54,356 nt of DNA, taken from the IMG/VR virus record IMGVR_UViG_3300008050_000050, positions 1 to 54,356 of that record. The stretch is one strand, 5' to 3'. Below are positions 1 to 6,092 of this stretch, in pieces. The position numbers and the translations under genes are program-made. The notes below the pieces were generated by a model that ran no database searches, was not told the DNA's origin, and saw only the letters and a program-made list of their open reading frames with translations. The first letter of the stretch is position 1; each line of letters starts with the position of its first letter. Origin of the DNA: a virus.

Positions 1-257
1 ATGTTCATGTGAGTGTCTGACATATCAACGAAGGATTCGGCCTGACCATCGTAGAATACGTGTGTGGTCTGCTTAGTCGGGTCGCTCTGCCACCTGACAG
101 AGACTACATCACCGGTGCGGATTCGGTATGCATCCTGATGGGGCATAAGCTCTTGGCCACCTTCGTCTGGAATCTCCAACCTAGTCACCTTTGTGACTGT
201 GCCCAGTGCGCCATCTTTACCGGACTTGACAAGAGCACCCAATGTTATTGCTACCAC
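1..257 (-). CDS. Small SH3-like GDVV protein (3' end cut by window)
   Basis: Open frame running off the left edge of the window. It starts with GTG inside the stop region of the upstream gene (7-nt overlap), preceded by AGAGG about 8 nt upstream. The protein begins MVAITLGALVKSGKDGALG and later has the motif RTGDVVSVRW. This is the layout of the small beta-rich GDLV proteins that recur across the window: a glycine turn, a GxVT strand and a V-x-W strand. No function is known; a small SH3/KOW-like barrel is an inference from pattern. The start is chosen on the overlap and the Shine-Dalgarno match. Confidence 0.55.
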   Translation of the reverse strand, partial: MVAITLGALVKSGKDGALGTVTKVTRLEIPDEGGQELMPHQDAYRIRTGDVVSVRWQSDPTKQTTHVFYDGQAESFVDMSDTHMN

Positions 258-595
258 GATATTGACCTCTGCACATGCATGTCGCTGGCGTAGAAGCCAC
301 CACGCTCCTCGATATCAGTCGAATCCTCACCAATTCTGATAAAGTGGAAGTCTTCATCTGGGATGTGCTCCAATAGTCGTTCGACCATTGAGATCTCTTG
401 GAAATCATCGTACCATTTGATATAATCCCAGTAGAGTTTACCACCTCTGTCTTCTTCGCTCGTGTTGATAGTTTGTTGGCCATCACCAACAAGTTTACGA
501 ACTTCAGGCTCATGTTCCATGATTGCGTTAAGCAACCTCACTGCATGATCCGTCAAGGCTATAGCTACTTCTGATCTGTATCCCATATCTCCCAT
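251..595 (-). CDS. MGYRS-type phage hypothetical protein
   Basis: A 114-residue soluble acidic protein. It opens with MGDMGYRSEVAIAL; the GYRS-(D/E)VAIA opening is recurrent in small proteins of large phages, whose role is unknown. The C-terminal half is rich in acidic residues and aromatic strands (for example EDFHFIRIGED). There are no membrane segments or catalytic motifs. It lies directly downstream of tRNA-Lys in the direction of transcription, and its stop overlaps the next gene. I recognise the family pattern but cannot assign a function. Confidence 0.75.
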   Translation of the reverse strand: MGDMGYRSEVAIALTDHAVRLLNAIMEHEPEVRKLVGDGQQTINTSEEDRGGKLYWDYIKWYDDFQEISMVERLLEHIPDEDFHFIRIGEDSTDIEERGGFYASDMHVQRSISW

Positions 596-605
596 CCAAT
601 CTTAG

Positions 606-678
606 TGGAGCATCCGAGACTCGAACTCGGAACCAGCGGATTAAAAGTCCGATGCGCTACCAATTGCGCCAATGCTCC
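606..678 (-). tRNA. tRNA-Lys(TTT)
   Basis: Cloverleaf read on the minus strand: acceptor GGAGCAT pairs with ATGCTCC, the T-loop is TTCGAGT, and the anticodon loop CTTTTAA gives anticodon TTT. The outermost anticodon-stem pair is a mismatch (T-C). The 3' CCA is not encoded. It reads AAA/AAG lysine codons. Confidence 0.95.
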
Positions 679-715
679 ATACAAGGGGTTTTTTTTGTTT
701 CAGTGAGAACCCCTG

Positions 716-815
716 CCCGTCACCGAAGTGACGGGGTAAACTCACCAGTGCTTCCAAAGCTACGTAGCCCCTTGATTCTCCCTGTGCACGGGAAGGCATT
801 GCACATGCCTATAGT
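716..815 (-). ncRNA. Candidate structured RNA: stacked hairpins with UUCG loop and possible kissing loop
   Basis: Untranslated stretch between the 35-residue gene and tRNA-Lys. Read on the minus strand it holds AGGCAT-GTGCA-ATGCCT (794-810), TCCC-GTGCACA-GGGA (779-793), the perfect palindrome GCTACGTAGC (759-768) and an 8-bp stem CCCGTCAC closed by a TTCG tetraloop (716-735). The loop GUGCA of the first hairpin is complementary to UGCAC in the loop of the second, which would allow a kissing interaction. A repeat AGGGGTT/AACCCCT follows at 684-714. It could instead be a simple 3' stabiliser or weak terminator, because no U-run directly follows the last stem. Confidence 0.3.
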
Positions 816-818
816 TTT

Positions 819-926
819 TTATTTATTTGGTGGATTGTTGTCACGTCCGCCACCACTGGGGTTACCAGTTGTGGAAGGCCAACCACCATTGCCATTGCTC
901 ATGCAATAAACTTCGATGTGAACCAT
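819..926 (-). CDS. Gly/Asn-rich 35-residue microprotein
   Basis: A short frame with a strong ribosome site: AAAGGAG lies 6 nt before the ATG at 926. It encodes 35 residues starting MVHIEVYCMSNGNGG and ending NNPPNK, rich in Gly, Asn and Pro and likely unstructured. It stands alone between the 253-residue gene upstream and the structured RNA/tRNA-Lys downstream. Function unknown. Support comes from the Shine-Dalgarno and position only. Confidence 0.5.
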   Translation of the reverse strand: MVHIEVYCMSNGNGGWPSTTGNPSGGGRDNNPPNK

Positions 927-981
927 TTTTAACTCCTTTCAGTCCCGGCATGTGCCAGACTACTTTCTATAACTGAAAGAG

Positions 982-1743
982 TTACGTTCTCTCTTTTGCC
1001 CACTCGTGTGCGTTGCCTGAAAACCTCGACATATTATAAGTTATGAGATGTTTTTCTCCATCTTTGTATTTGGTTGTGTGAACACCATCAGCTACAACCA
1101 ATCCCCAATTCTCAAGAACTTTGAATTGTTCTAAGCTGATCTTGCCCTTGTTAGTCACCGCAATGCTCATAAGGTATTGTCTCAAGCTTGAACGGCGGCG
1201 GGTGGGATCATCTCCAAGACGCCAAACAACCGCATCATCGATGTCACCCTCTTTGAGAATCAATCTTGCCGTTGCCATATTGTAGTCCATGACGCAAGCA
1301 TTGAACCCGTAAGCACCAGCGGCTAACATTTCTTCCTTAAGATAACGCAGGTTCCCAAGAAAGTCACGTTTAAAAGCTGGCTTAATATTATAAGCTGAGA
1401 TAATCTCAAAATCTTTCGAGCTTAGCTTCTTTCCTGCTACCAATAAATCATTGCGAAGATACTGATATCTTTCCTTTCCGTATCTATCTGAGCGTAGCTC
1501 AATGCCAAAACAAACTGTCTCTACCGCCTCTTCAATAGTTATTAGTCTTGAACCAGACTTGTCATTGAAGTGACCGCCGAATTGAACACTGTAGTCTCTG
1601 AACAAGTTGCCATCTCTATTATCAACAATATCATTGCCAACCTTGGCTACGTTGCCCAAGTATTGGACGCGAGTTTTCTTACCCTTAACATTCTGGTAAC
1701 CTTTCCAAGTAGCTTTTGTGTCAAAGTGTCTGCCAATATCCAT
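982..1743 (-). CDS. Hypothetical protein, 253 aa
   Basis: A soluble mixed-charge protein of 253 residues that I do not recognise. The N-terminus is basic (GYQNVKGKKTRVQYLG), the middle helical, and the C-terminal third carries an Arg-rich stretch DDPTRRRSSLRQYL followed by a segment that could be a small winged-helix-like unit (KISLEQFKVLENWGLVV). That last idea is speculative. The start ATG at 1743 has GAGGA 7 nt upstream, and a consensus-like promoter sits 30-58 nt upstream, inside the end of the preceding gene, so it probably has its own transcript. Confidence 0.8.
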   Translation of the reverse strand: MDIGRHFDTKATWKGYQNVKGKKTRVQYLGNVAKVGNDIVDNRDGNLFRDYSVQFGGHFNDKSGSRLITIEEAVETVCFGIELRSDRYGKERYQYLRNDLLVAGKKLSSKDFEIISAYNIKPAFKRDFLGNLRYLKEEMLAAGAYGFNACVMDYNMATARLILKEGDIDDAVVWRLGDDPTRRRSSLRQYLMSIAVTNKGKISLEQFKVLENWGLVVADGVHTTKYKDGEKHLITYNMSRFSGNAHEWAKERT

Positions 1744-1772
1744 TCTGAGTTTTCCTCATTCTGTATATTTAT

Positions 1773-1801
1773 ATATTATCACTTTTTCTTGCTGCTGTCA
1801 A
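1773..1801 (-). promoter_or_regulatory. Sigma70-type promoter (TTGACA-17-TAATAT)
   Basis: On the minus strand TTGACA (1796-1801) is followed by exactly 17 bp and TAATAT (1773-1778). It overlaps the 3' end of the 58-residue GDLV-family gene and would drive the 253-residue gene starting at 1743. Confidence 0.7.
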
Positions 1802-1955
1802 CAACTTTTTCAAGAAAAATGGGACTAATAATCCACTCATGGCCAGCAATTGTTCTTACTCTTGCATCCTGTGAATGAGTATAAAAGCCAATGACTTCCG
1901 CTTCGATGTTGTTCTTATTTGTGATCACTACTCGATCACCTCTATTTAGACTCAT
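1779..1955 (-). CDS. GDLV-array member 7 (58 aa)
   Basis: The last member of the overlapping array. ATG at 1955 lies in the final codons of the upstream member (14-nt overlap, ATGAGTCTAAATAG). The 58-residue product begins MSLNRGDRVVITNKNN. The RGDRV segment sits where other members have VGDLV, and a GFYTH strand and an HEWIISP strand follow. It is predicted to be a small beta barrel. Unlike its siblings, the C-terminus is KVVDSSKKK rather than VVSESR. Function unknown. Confidence 0.65.
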   Translation of the reverse strand: MSLNRGDRVVITNKNNIEAEVIGFYTHSQDARVRTIAGHEWIISPIFLEKVVDSSKKK

Positions 1956-2166
1956 TTACTACCTCCAGCTCATCCACGTATTCCTGACATATGCATCCTG
2001 CGGGATATCCCGTACCTCGATCCCTTGTCCACATGATGTCAATTAAATGCATGTCCCCAATGCCTCTGTCAACATAAGGCTCAGATGTAACCAGACCTGT
2101 CATTCCAGATTTATGAAGCTCTTCGTGCGGAAACGGAGTGTACTTCACCAAATCACCGACTTTCAC
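1942..2166 (-). CDS. GDLV-array member 6 (74 aa)
   Basis: Small protein with KVGDLVKYTPF at the N-terminus, GLVTSEPYV in the middle, a IMWT strand and the family ending LEVVNESK. I start it at GTG 2166 because that codon lies in the same 14-nt junction as its siblings and has GAGG 6 nt upstream. An in-frame ATG at 2184 would add six residues but has a poorly placed Shine-Dalgarno. An SH3/KOW-like barrel is inferred; the ligand is unknown. Confidence 0.7.
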   Translation of the reverse strand: MKVGDLVKYTPFPHEELHKSGMTGLVTSEPYVDRGIGDMHLIDIMWTRDRGTGYPAGCICQEYVDELEVVNESK

Positions 2167-2350
2167 TGACGACCTCAAATTCATCTTCCCAACAATTTAA
2201 CCATTCATTGTGGCATGGATAGTAAATGCTGAAGTTTTTCTTGCCCTTTATGTGAGAGACCCGCTGCTTGACCACGATTGCGGGACGCTCTAAGTGTTGC
2301 CGGGAAGGGTACATAACATTACGATACACTATCAAGTCACCGACTTTCAC
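2153..2350 (-). CDS. GDLV-array member 5 (65 aa)
   Basis: GTG start at 2350 within the junction GTGAAAGTCGGTGA, with GAAGG about 6 nt upstream. The 65-residue product begins MKVGDLIVYRNVMYP, has an AIVVKQRV strand and ends FEVVSESR. The C-terminal SESR-stop is encoded by the same 14 bases that open the next gene. Translation is probably coupled to its neighbours. Function unknown. Confidence 0.75.
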   Translation of the reverse strand: MKVGDLIVYRNVMYPSRQHLERPAIVVKQRVSHIKGKKNFSIYYPCHNEWLNCWEDEFEVVSESR

Positions 2351-2516
2351 TGATTACCTTCAATTCTCGTTTTCCAACATATGAAATTTTACCAGATAGG
2401 GAAAGTCGCGTGTTTTGAAACCAAAAAAGCTCCGCGAAATCCCCATTAAGGCCGATTATGATACCGCGTGGGCGTAGCGTATGAAGATTCCACTCAATCA
2501 GATCACCGACTTTCAC
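2337..2516 (-). CDS. GDLV-array member 4 (59 aa)
   Basis: GTG start at 2516 in the conserved 14-nt junction; stop at 2337 in the next copy of it. The 59-residue product begins MKVGDLIEWNLHTL, has RGIIIGLNGDFAELFWF as the central hairpin and ends LKVISESR. The V/I-x-W(F) strand after a G-x-I-I turn is the family signature. It is present despite being just under 60 residues, and it keeps the chain of overlaps unbroken. Function unknown. Confidence 0.75.
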   Translation of the reverse strand: MKVGDLIEWNLHTLRPRGIIIGLNGDFAELFWFQNTRLSLSGKISYVGKRELKVISESR

Positions 2517-2694
2517 TTATTAACACCAATTGTCTCGGTGCACAAAATATTTTTCTTGTATATACGCCTGTAGTATACCATACTTCGTAGTCTCCATTGT
2601 TTGTTTCCTCAGGAGTTCTTGTCACGATGCCATGCGTTTTCGGCAGGCCTATGTGGAGCTTGTTGGTGACTAGATCACCCTTTTTTATATTCAC
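2503..2694 (-). CDS. GDLV-array member 3 (63 aa)
   Basis: GTG start at 2694, inside the last codons of the upstream gene (20-nt overlap). The 63-residue product begins MNIKKGDLVTNKLHIG, has HGIVTRTPEE as the variable turn, a YEVWYTT strand and ends LVLISESR. Same predicted small beta fold as its siblings but low identity outside the GDLV opening and the SESR end, so duplication is old or diversifying. Function unknown. Confidence 0.75.
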   Translation of the reverse strand: MNIKKGDLVTNKLHIGLPKTHGIVTRTPEETNNGDYEVWYTTGVYTRKIFCAPRQLVLISESR

Positions 2695-2860
2695 TAACTA
2701 CCTCCAACTGATTCGTGAACTCCCACGATCTGAAGCCGGTATCTACCCAAATGACAACAACTCCTGTGGCGGCGGAGGCGTGGTGTGGGTTGGGCTCATC
2801 GATAGCCACCACAATACCGCAATACCTATCCAGATAGCTTACTAAATCTCCGACGTTCAA
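2675..2860 (-). CDS. GDLV-array member 2 (61 aa)
   Basis: TTG start at 2860 in the sequence TTGAACGTCGGAGATTTA, which matches the GTG junction of other members; it overlaps the upstream gene by 35 nt. The product begins MNVGDLVSYLDRYCG, has GVVVIWVDTG as the V-x-W strand and ends LEVVSEYKKG. The use of TTG implies weak or coupled initiation. Function unknown. Confidence 0.65.
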   Translation of the reverse strand: MNVGDLVSYLDRYCGIVVAIDEPNPHHASAATGVVVIWVDTGFRSWEFTNQLEVVSEYKKG

Positions 2861-3041
2861 CGATCAACTCCAGTTCACCTTCCCTGTACCAGTCTCGGTT
2901 TGAACTGGAATGATCTGTCCAGCGGACCTTAAACTCAAACTCAAGTTTGTTGGGGATCTTCTCGTATTCCAAAACGAGGCCGATACCTTCATCCGGGTAG
3001 GCAAGGTTGGTATACCTAACCAGATCTCCTACTTTAATCAC
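2826..3041 (-). CDS. GDLV-array member 1 (about 71 aa)
   Basis: First member of the array, reading MIKVGDLVRYTNLAYP, then GIGLVLEYEKIP, the FKVRWTDHSS strand and LELIVERRR. The start is ambiguous: GTG 3041 (chosen), TTG 3044, or an ATT aligned with the usual MKVGD start. A consensus promoter lies 40-70 nt upstream, so the seven array genes are probably one transcript. Predicted small SH3/KOW-like barrel; function unknown. Confidence 0.65.
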   Translation of the reverse strand: MIKVGDLVRYTNLAYPDEGIGLVLEYEKIPNKLEFEFKVRWTDHSSSNRDWYREGELELIVERRRFSKLSG

Positions 3042-3083
3042 CAATTTTCATCTGTTCTTTCAAAAAGCTCCCACTGTTCTTAC

Positions 3084-3112
3084 ATATTACACTATTTCCC
3101 TGTTCGTGTCAA
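3084..3112 (-). promoter_or_regulatory. Sigma70-type promoter (TTGACA-17-TAATAT) for the GDLV array
   Basis: TTGACA (3107-3112) and TAATAT (3084-3089) on the minus strand, spaced 17 bp. It overlaps the 3' end of the thrombospondin-repeat gene and precedes the first array gene. Confidence 0.75.
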
Positions 3113-4402
3113 TCTTTTTCTGAATAGAGCCACCAAAATAAAACAATAGAAAACCCATGGGTGGTCAGTGGTCGCGACGTTAACATTACATCCGGATTGG
3201 TGACGCAATTTCGGAATGTGATATCCTGCAACCTCCACTCGGCTAGTGAAAGTAGCGCGGGTTTGAATTTCGCGAGAGACCGAGTCCTCGAAGACAGTGA
3301 CGACATCAACCCTAATAACATACTCCCCACTAACGTCAGGGGTGATCATCGGACGAGAGTTGTCGTATTGATATTCATAAGGATCTGATGTGTTAACGTG
3401 ACCAGATCCGCTTCTTATTACAGCAGCGGAAGTGCGCGGTCGAGAAACCAAGGTCCACTGATATCTGGTTGACTGATTTGTCCTATTCATGAACAGACGA
3501 AGAGGGACAGGCTCACCTACTGATGCGATCAGCGAGGGCGAATAAGCCTGAAGCGGAGCTGCCGGGTCTAGACAGTTTGCTTTATCGCCGTACACCACAA
3601 AGCAATATATATCATCACAGCCGTCGTCTCCTAAACCATCGCGGTCGAGGTCTCTCTGGTGAGGATTAAATACACCTGTGCAATTGTCGATGTTATCCGG
3701 TACCATGTCTGCATCATCGTCTGGATCGCATGGAGTGCCCAGTCCGTCGGCGTCAGCGTCGTACTGTAAAGGGTTGTAAATTCCAATGCAGTTATCCACC
3801 GTTGGGTCCGGTGATCCGTCGCGGTCGACATCAGGAAAACACTCCGTCGAATCATCCGGAGCCTCTACGATTTCGCCGGGAATCATAGGGCAATTATCGT
3901 CGAGGTTGTTAATGCCGTCGCCGTCGATGTCTTCATCGCAGGCATCACCGATCCCATCCGAGTCTAAATCAGGATCAGAGCCATTTGGAACAAGAGGGCA
4001 ACTGTCTACGTCGTTGTTGTTTCCGTCGCCGTCAATGTCCACATCACAGGCATCTCCGAAGTCGTCTGAATCTGAATCAAATTGATCATCATTCGCCAAG
4101 TGCATACAATTATCGCAAGCATCTCCTACTCCGTCACCGTCTGTATCAAACTGATCAAGATTTCGCAGACGCGGACAGTTGTCATGCGGATCTTCAACTC
4201 CGTCGTCGTCATAATCGTCGGCGCGTTGATATGTATCGCCTAAATCTGAATTATTGATGAGCATAGACCCACCGCCGGCGTTTCCTCCGCCAGACATCTC
4301 CGGTGTGCCGCACTCACCAAAGTTATCGTCGCATTCAAATGGCGCTTCTGCCATAGCATACGTAACTGTTGTTATCAAGACAATAATGATATTCTTTAAC
4401 AT
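3092..4402 (-). CDS. Secreted thrombospondin type 3 repeat protein with MYXO-CTERM-like tail
   Basis: Secreted Ca-binding-type protein of 436 residues. It has a signal peptide (MLKNIIIVLITTVTYAMA, residues 1-18), a Gly-rich linker, and about seven thrombospondin type 3-like repeats with DxDxDGxGDxCDNC patterns (63-265). A beta-sandwich-like region follows (290-395), and the end is SGC (403-405), a hydrophobic stretch at about 415-427 and RKR. The Cys/membrane/Arg tail resembles the MYXO-CTERM sorting signal of Myxococcota. I start at ATG 4402 (AAAGGA upstream) rather than an in-frame ATG 81 nt further up, because only the shorter form has an N-terminal signal peptide. Probably displayed on the host surface during infection, or a virion decoration; the role is unknown. 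Confidence 0.85.
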   Translation of the reverse strand: MLKNIIIVLITTVTYAMAEAPFECDDNFGECGTPEMSGGGNAGGGSMLINNSDLGDTYQRADDYDDDGVEDPHDNCPRLRNLDQFDTDGDGVGDACDNCMHLANDDQFDSDSDDFGDACDVDIDGDGNNNDVDSCPLVPNGSDPDLDSDGIGDACDEDIDGDGINNLDDNCPMIPGEIVEAPDDSTECFPDVDRDGSPDPTVDNCIGIYNPLQYDADADGLGTPCDPDDDADMVPDNIDNCTGVFNPHQRDLDRDGLGDDGCDDIYCFVVYGDKANCLDPAAPLQAYSPSLIASVGEPVPLRLFMNRTNQSTRYQWTLVSRPRTSAAVIRSGSGHVNTSDPYEYQYDNSRPMITPDVSGEYVIRVDVVTVFEDSVSREIQTRATFTSRVEVAGYHIPKLRHQSGCNVNVATTDHPWVFYCFILVALFRKRLTRTGK

Positions 4403-4416
4403 TTCTTTTCCTTTAT

Positions 4417-4710
4417 TTATGTATTTCGCAAGGCTTTTAGATGCTTGCAGTCTTTTCGTCGTCGGTATCCCCAACATTCGCACGTACCAGAGCCGTCACT
4501 AAGAACCTTCACTAGGTATTCATCACCCTTCGACCCTGTTATATACTCTTCTTTTACAATGGTCACAGCATTAACTGGTGGATCTGGACGAACCACCTTC
4601 ACGTCTGCAAGAGTCGTACCTAGCGGTACTTCTATCCATTGCGGAACAACATATCTCTTACCACCGATGTTCGCCAGTGCAAATGAACTCGATGTGGTAA
4701 TTGTTACCAC
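4417..4710 (-). CDS. SWIM-type zinc finger protein
   Basis: A 97-residue protein whose C-terminus holds CECWGYRRRKDCKHL, fitting the SWIM zinc finger pattern CxCx(n)CxH. SWIM fingers bind DNA or proteins. The N-terminal part is a beta-rich domain (KRYVVPQWIEVPLGTTLADV) with no recognised family. It overlaps the upstream gene by 7 nt. A role as a DNA- or protein-binding accessory factor is inferred. Confidence 0.75.
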   Translation of the reverse strand: MVTITTSSSFALANIGGKRYVVPQWIEVPLGTTLADVKVVRPDPPVNAVTIVKEEYITGSKGDEYLVKVLSDGSGTCECWGYRRRKDCKHLKALRNT

Positions 4711-5000
4711 GGGCCTTTTACCACCTTGGATGATCCATCAATTGCGGACCAATTCATAAGCTCTTCTTCTAACTTCTTTGAGTATGCTGCTGTTAGAGTC
4801 CACTTGACACCGGGTTCGGCCATCTCTCCTTCGATCTTATTCTCACACGCTAATGCAAACAAACTCATCATGGTGTGATTTGCTTTGGGATCATCAATGG
4901 ATCCATTTTCATAAGACTCAGCGATACTCTCAATGATGACTTCCGCTCTGGATCTTAGGTTTTCTCTGATGTCGCCGTCATATTCTTCAAAAATTGACAT
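4704..5000 (-). CDS. Hypothetical acidic helical protein, 98 aa
   Basis: Soluble, helix-rich and acidic (MSIFEEYDGDIRENLRSR at the N-terminus, ELMNWSAIDGSS near the end). No motif recognised. ATG at 5000 is preceded by AGAAGGAG, a strong ribosome site. Its end overlaps the SWIM-finger gene, so the two are likely co-translated. Confidence 0.75.
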   Translation of the reverse strand: MSIFEEYDGDIRENLRSRAEVIIESIAESYENGSIDDPKANHTMMSLFALACENKIEGEMAEPGVKWTLTAAYSKKLEEELMNWSAIDGSSKVVKGPW

Positions 5001-5014
5001 TTTTTCTCCTTCTT

Positions 5015-5179
5015 TTAAGCTCTGTACCCGCTATGGCAGGCATTCATACGATAAAATTTGATGTTTTCACCGTGTTCTTCAGTAAGTTTTTTCTTTTTCT
5101 TTTCGCAAATCTTCTTAATCGCGTAGATATGTTGCCTATCTCCGTTATTAATTCTATATGCTAGGTGATATATGACCAC
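5015..5179 (-). CDS. Lys-rich 54-residue microprotein
   Basis: GTG start at 5179 with AAAGGAG 6 nt upstream. The 54 residues begin MVIYHLAYRINNGDRQ, contain a basic run CEKKKKKL and end CHSGYRA. A promoter-like sequence lies upstream and the product may bind nucleic acid through its basic segment (inference). It is short but the ribosome site is excellent. Confidence 0.6.
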   Translation of the reverse strand: MVIYHLAYRINNGDRQHIYAIKKICEKKKKKLTEEHGENIKFYRMNACHSGYRA

Positions 5180-5210
5180 TAGATACTCCTTTAAGTATAC
5201 GTTGCATATA

Positions 5211-5239
5211 ACTGTACCACGGTCACACTAAAATTGCAA
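5211..5239 (-). promoter_or_regulatory. Promoter-like site (TTGCAA-17-TACAGT)
   Basis: TTGCAA (5234-5239) and TACAGT (5211-5216) spaced 17 bp in the only gap of this stretch, upstream of the 54-residue gene. Both hexamers are imperfect. Confidence 0.45.
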
Positions 5240-5249
5240 GTAAATAATA

Positions 5250-5549
5250 TTATTCTTGATCAGCGAAGTTGCCCATCACAGCTACTCTTCCGTGTGGGTG
5301 CGTCATTGTCTCTCCAATGAGTCGCTCGATCATACTCTCTTTCGGTTCGCAATAGTCATCTATCTCTGGGACATACACCATGTGCCTGAGCGGGTCCATA
5401 CTGCTCGTTGGCTTCAACACCATTGCTATCATGCCATCCACATCGAATCCAAACACGTCATATGTTTCGATTATCCTGATTACATCTCCTAGAACCAGCG
5501 GTGATTCGGCTTCTTCTTTAGAAGTCTCCACCTCTTGTTTGGCCACCAT
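5250..5549 (-). CDS. GDV-type SH3-like protein with charged N-terminus (99 aa)
   Basis: A 99-residue relative of the GDLV proteins: an acidic N-terminal extension (KQEVETSKEEAES), then VLGDVIRIIETYDVF, DGMIAMVLKP and an HMVYVPEIDD strand. ATG at 5549 has GGGGAG 5 nt upstream, which supports this start even though it overlaps the upstream gene by 61 nt. Function unknown. Confidence 0.65.
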   Translation of the reverse strand: MVAKQEVETSKEEAESPLVLGDVIRIIETYDVFGFDVDGMIAMVLKPTSSMDPLRHMVYVPEIDDYCEPKESMIERLIGETMTHPHGRVAVMGNFADQE

Positions 5550-5692
5550 CTTATCTCCCCGTAATTATCCAACACTAAAACATCTTCAAGATGCTCATTG
5601 CGCTCCAGTACTAGGCCGTACTGAAGCATTGCTTCATCCTCAAGGGACGAATTAAGTACATAACACGCTACTAGGTCACCTATGTTTAACAC
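5489..5692 (-). CDS. GDLV small protein (67 aa)
   Basis: GTG start at 5692 inside the final codons of the upstream gene (17-nt overlap containing ATAGGTGA, similar to the array junction). The product begins MLNIGDLVACYVLN, has YGLVLERNEH and an IRWWPNKRWRLL end. A second small cluster of the same family as 1779-3041. Predicted SH3/KOW-like; function unknown. Confidence 0.7.
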   Translation of the reverse strand: MLNIGDLVACYVLNSSLEDEAMLQYGLVLERNEHLEDVLVLDNYGEIRWWPNKRWRLLKKKPNHRWF

Positions 5693-5864
5693 ATGAGTAA
5701 TTATACTCAGCTTTGTAAAATTTTAGGTGCTTTTCGTTCACAGAGTTATAGTTCTTGCTTATGAACCAGTATACTACATACCTTTTCAAGCCTTCAACGT
5801 GGGCGGTCACGACTCCTAGTTCGCTACATGAATTCGTAACTACTAGATCTCCGATGTTATACAT
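5676..5864 (-). CDS. GDLV small protein (62 aa)
   Basis: Product begins MYNIGDLVVTNSCSELG, then VVTAHVEG and a YVVYWF strand. I start at ATG 5864, where the family motif begins and AGGAG lies 10 nt upstream. An in-frame ATG at 5918 would add 18 residues that look unlike the family. A promoter-like site lies about 80-110 nt upstream of the chosen start. Function unknown. Confidence 0.6.
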   Translation of the reverse strand: MYNIGDLVVTNSCSELGVVTAHVEGLKRYVVYWFISKNYNSVNEKHLKFYKAEYNYSCVKHR

Positions 5865-5942
5865 TTTCGCATATCTCCTAATAAATAATGTGGGCAGGCG
5901 AGTCACCTCTTGCTTCACTCACGGGAAACGCTAACCTACTCT

Positions 5943-5971
5943 AATTTACTTTCGATTTTATCCTGTATCAA
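5943..5971 (-). promoter_or_regulatory. Promoter-like site (TTGATA-17-TAAATT)
   Basis: TTGATA (5966-5971) and TAAATT (5943-5948), 17-bp spacing, in the gap before the 62-residue GDLV gene. Confidence 0.45.
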
Positions 5972-5972
5972 C

Positions 5973-6092
5973 CTATGGATACAAGGAGTCTACCAAGGGC
6001 GCGGTAATAGATATTCGCTCCCCATTTTCTATTATATAGTTTACAGCTGCCCACAATGACCATTGAGTTGTACTTTCGATGCCCGTAGGCAC
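5973..6092 (-). CDS. 39-residue protein coupled to the VWA peptidase
   Basis: GTG start sharing one base with the TAG stop of the upstream VWA-peptidase gene (TAGTG). The 39 residues begin MPTGIESTTQWSLWAA and continue NYIIENGERISI, a compact helix-strand that looks like a real small protein rather than noise. The same frame is open further upstream to an ATG at 6176, but that would overlap the peptidase gene by 85 nt. Translation would depend on termination of the upstream gene. Function unknown. Confidence 0.45.
   Translation of the reverse strand: MPTGIESTTQWSLWAAVNYIIENGERISITAPLVDSLYP

Larger units (their letters stand above)
2153..2516 (-). repeat. Three identical 14-bp start/stop junctions
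   Basis: GTGAAAGTCGGTGA occurs three times on the minus strand, at 2153-2166, 2337-2350 and 2503-2516. Each copy encodes SESR-stop in one frame and MKVGD in the next. The overlap at 1942-1955 has the same length and register but a different sequence. Confidence 0.9.

Noticed and set aside
680-720. Classical rho-independent terminator before tRNA-Lys
   Set aside because: The AGGGGTT/AACCCCT stem has a long A-rich loop and no U-run after it on the minus strand.
2153-2516. 14-bp repeats as phage attachment sites
   Set aside because: They are positioned exactly at start/stop overlaps of coding genes and no integrase is near.
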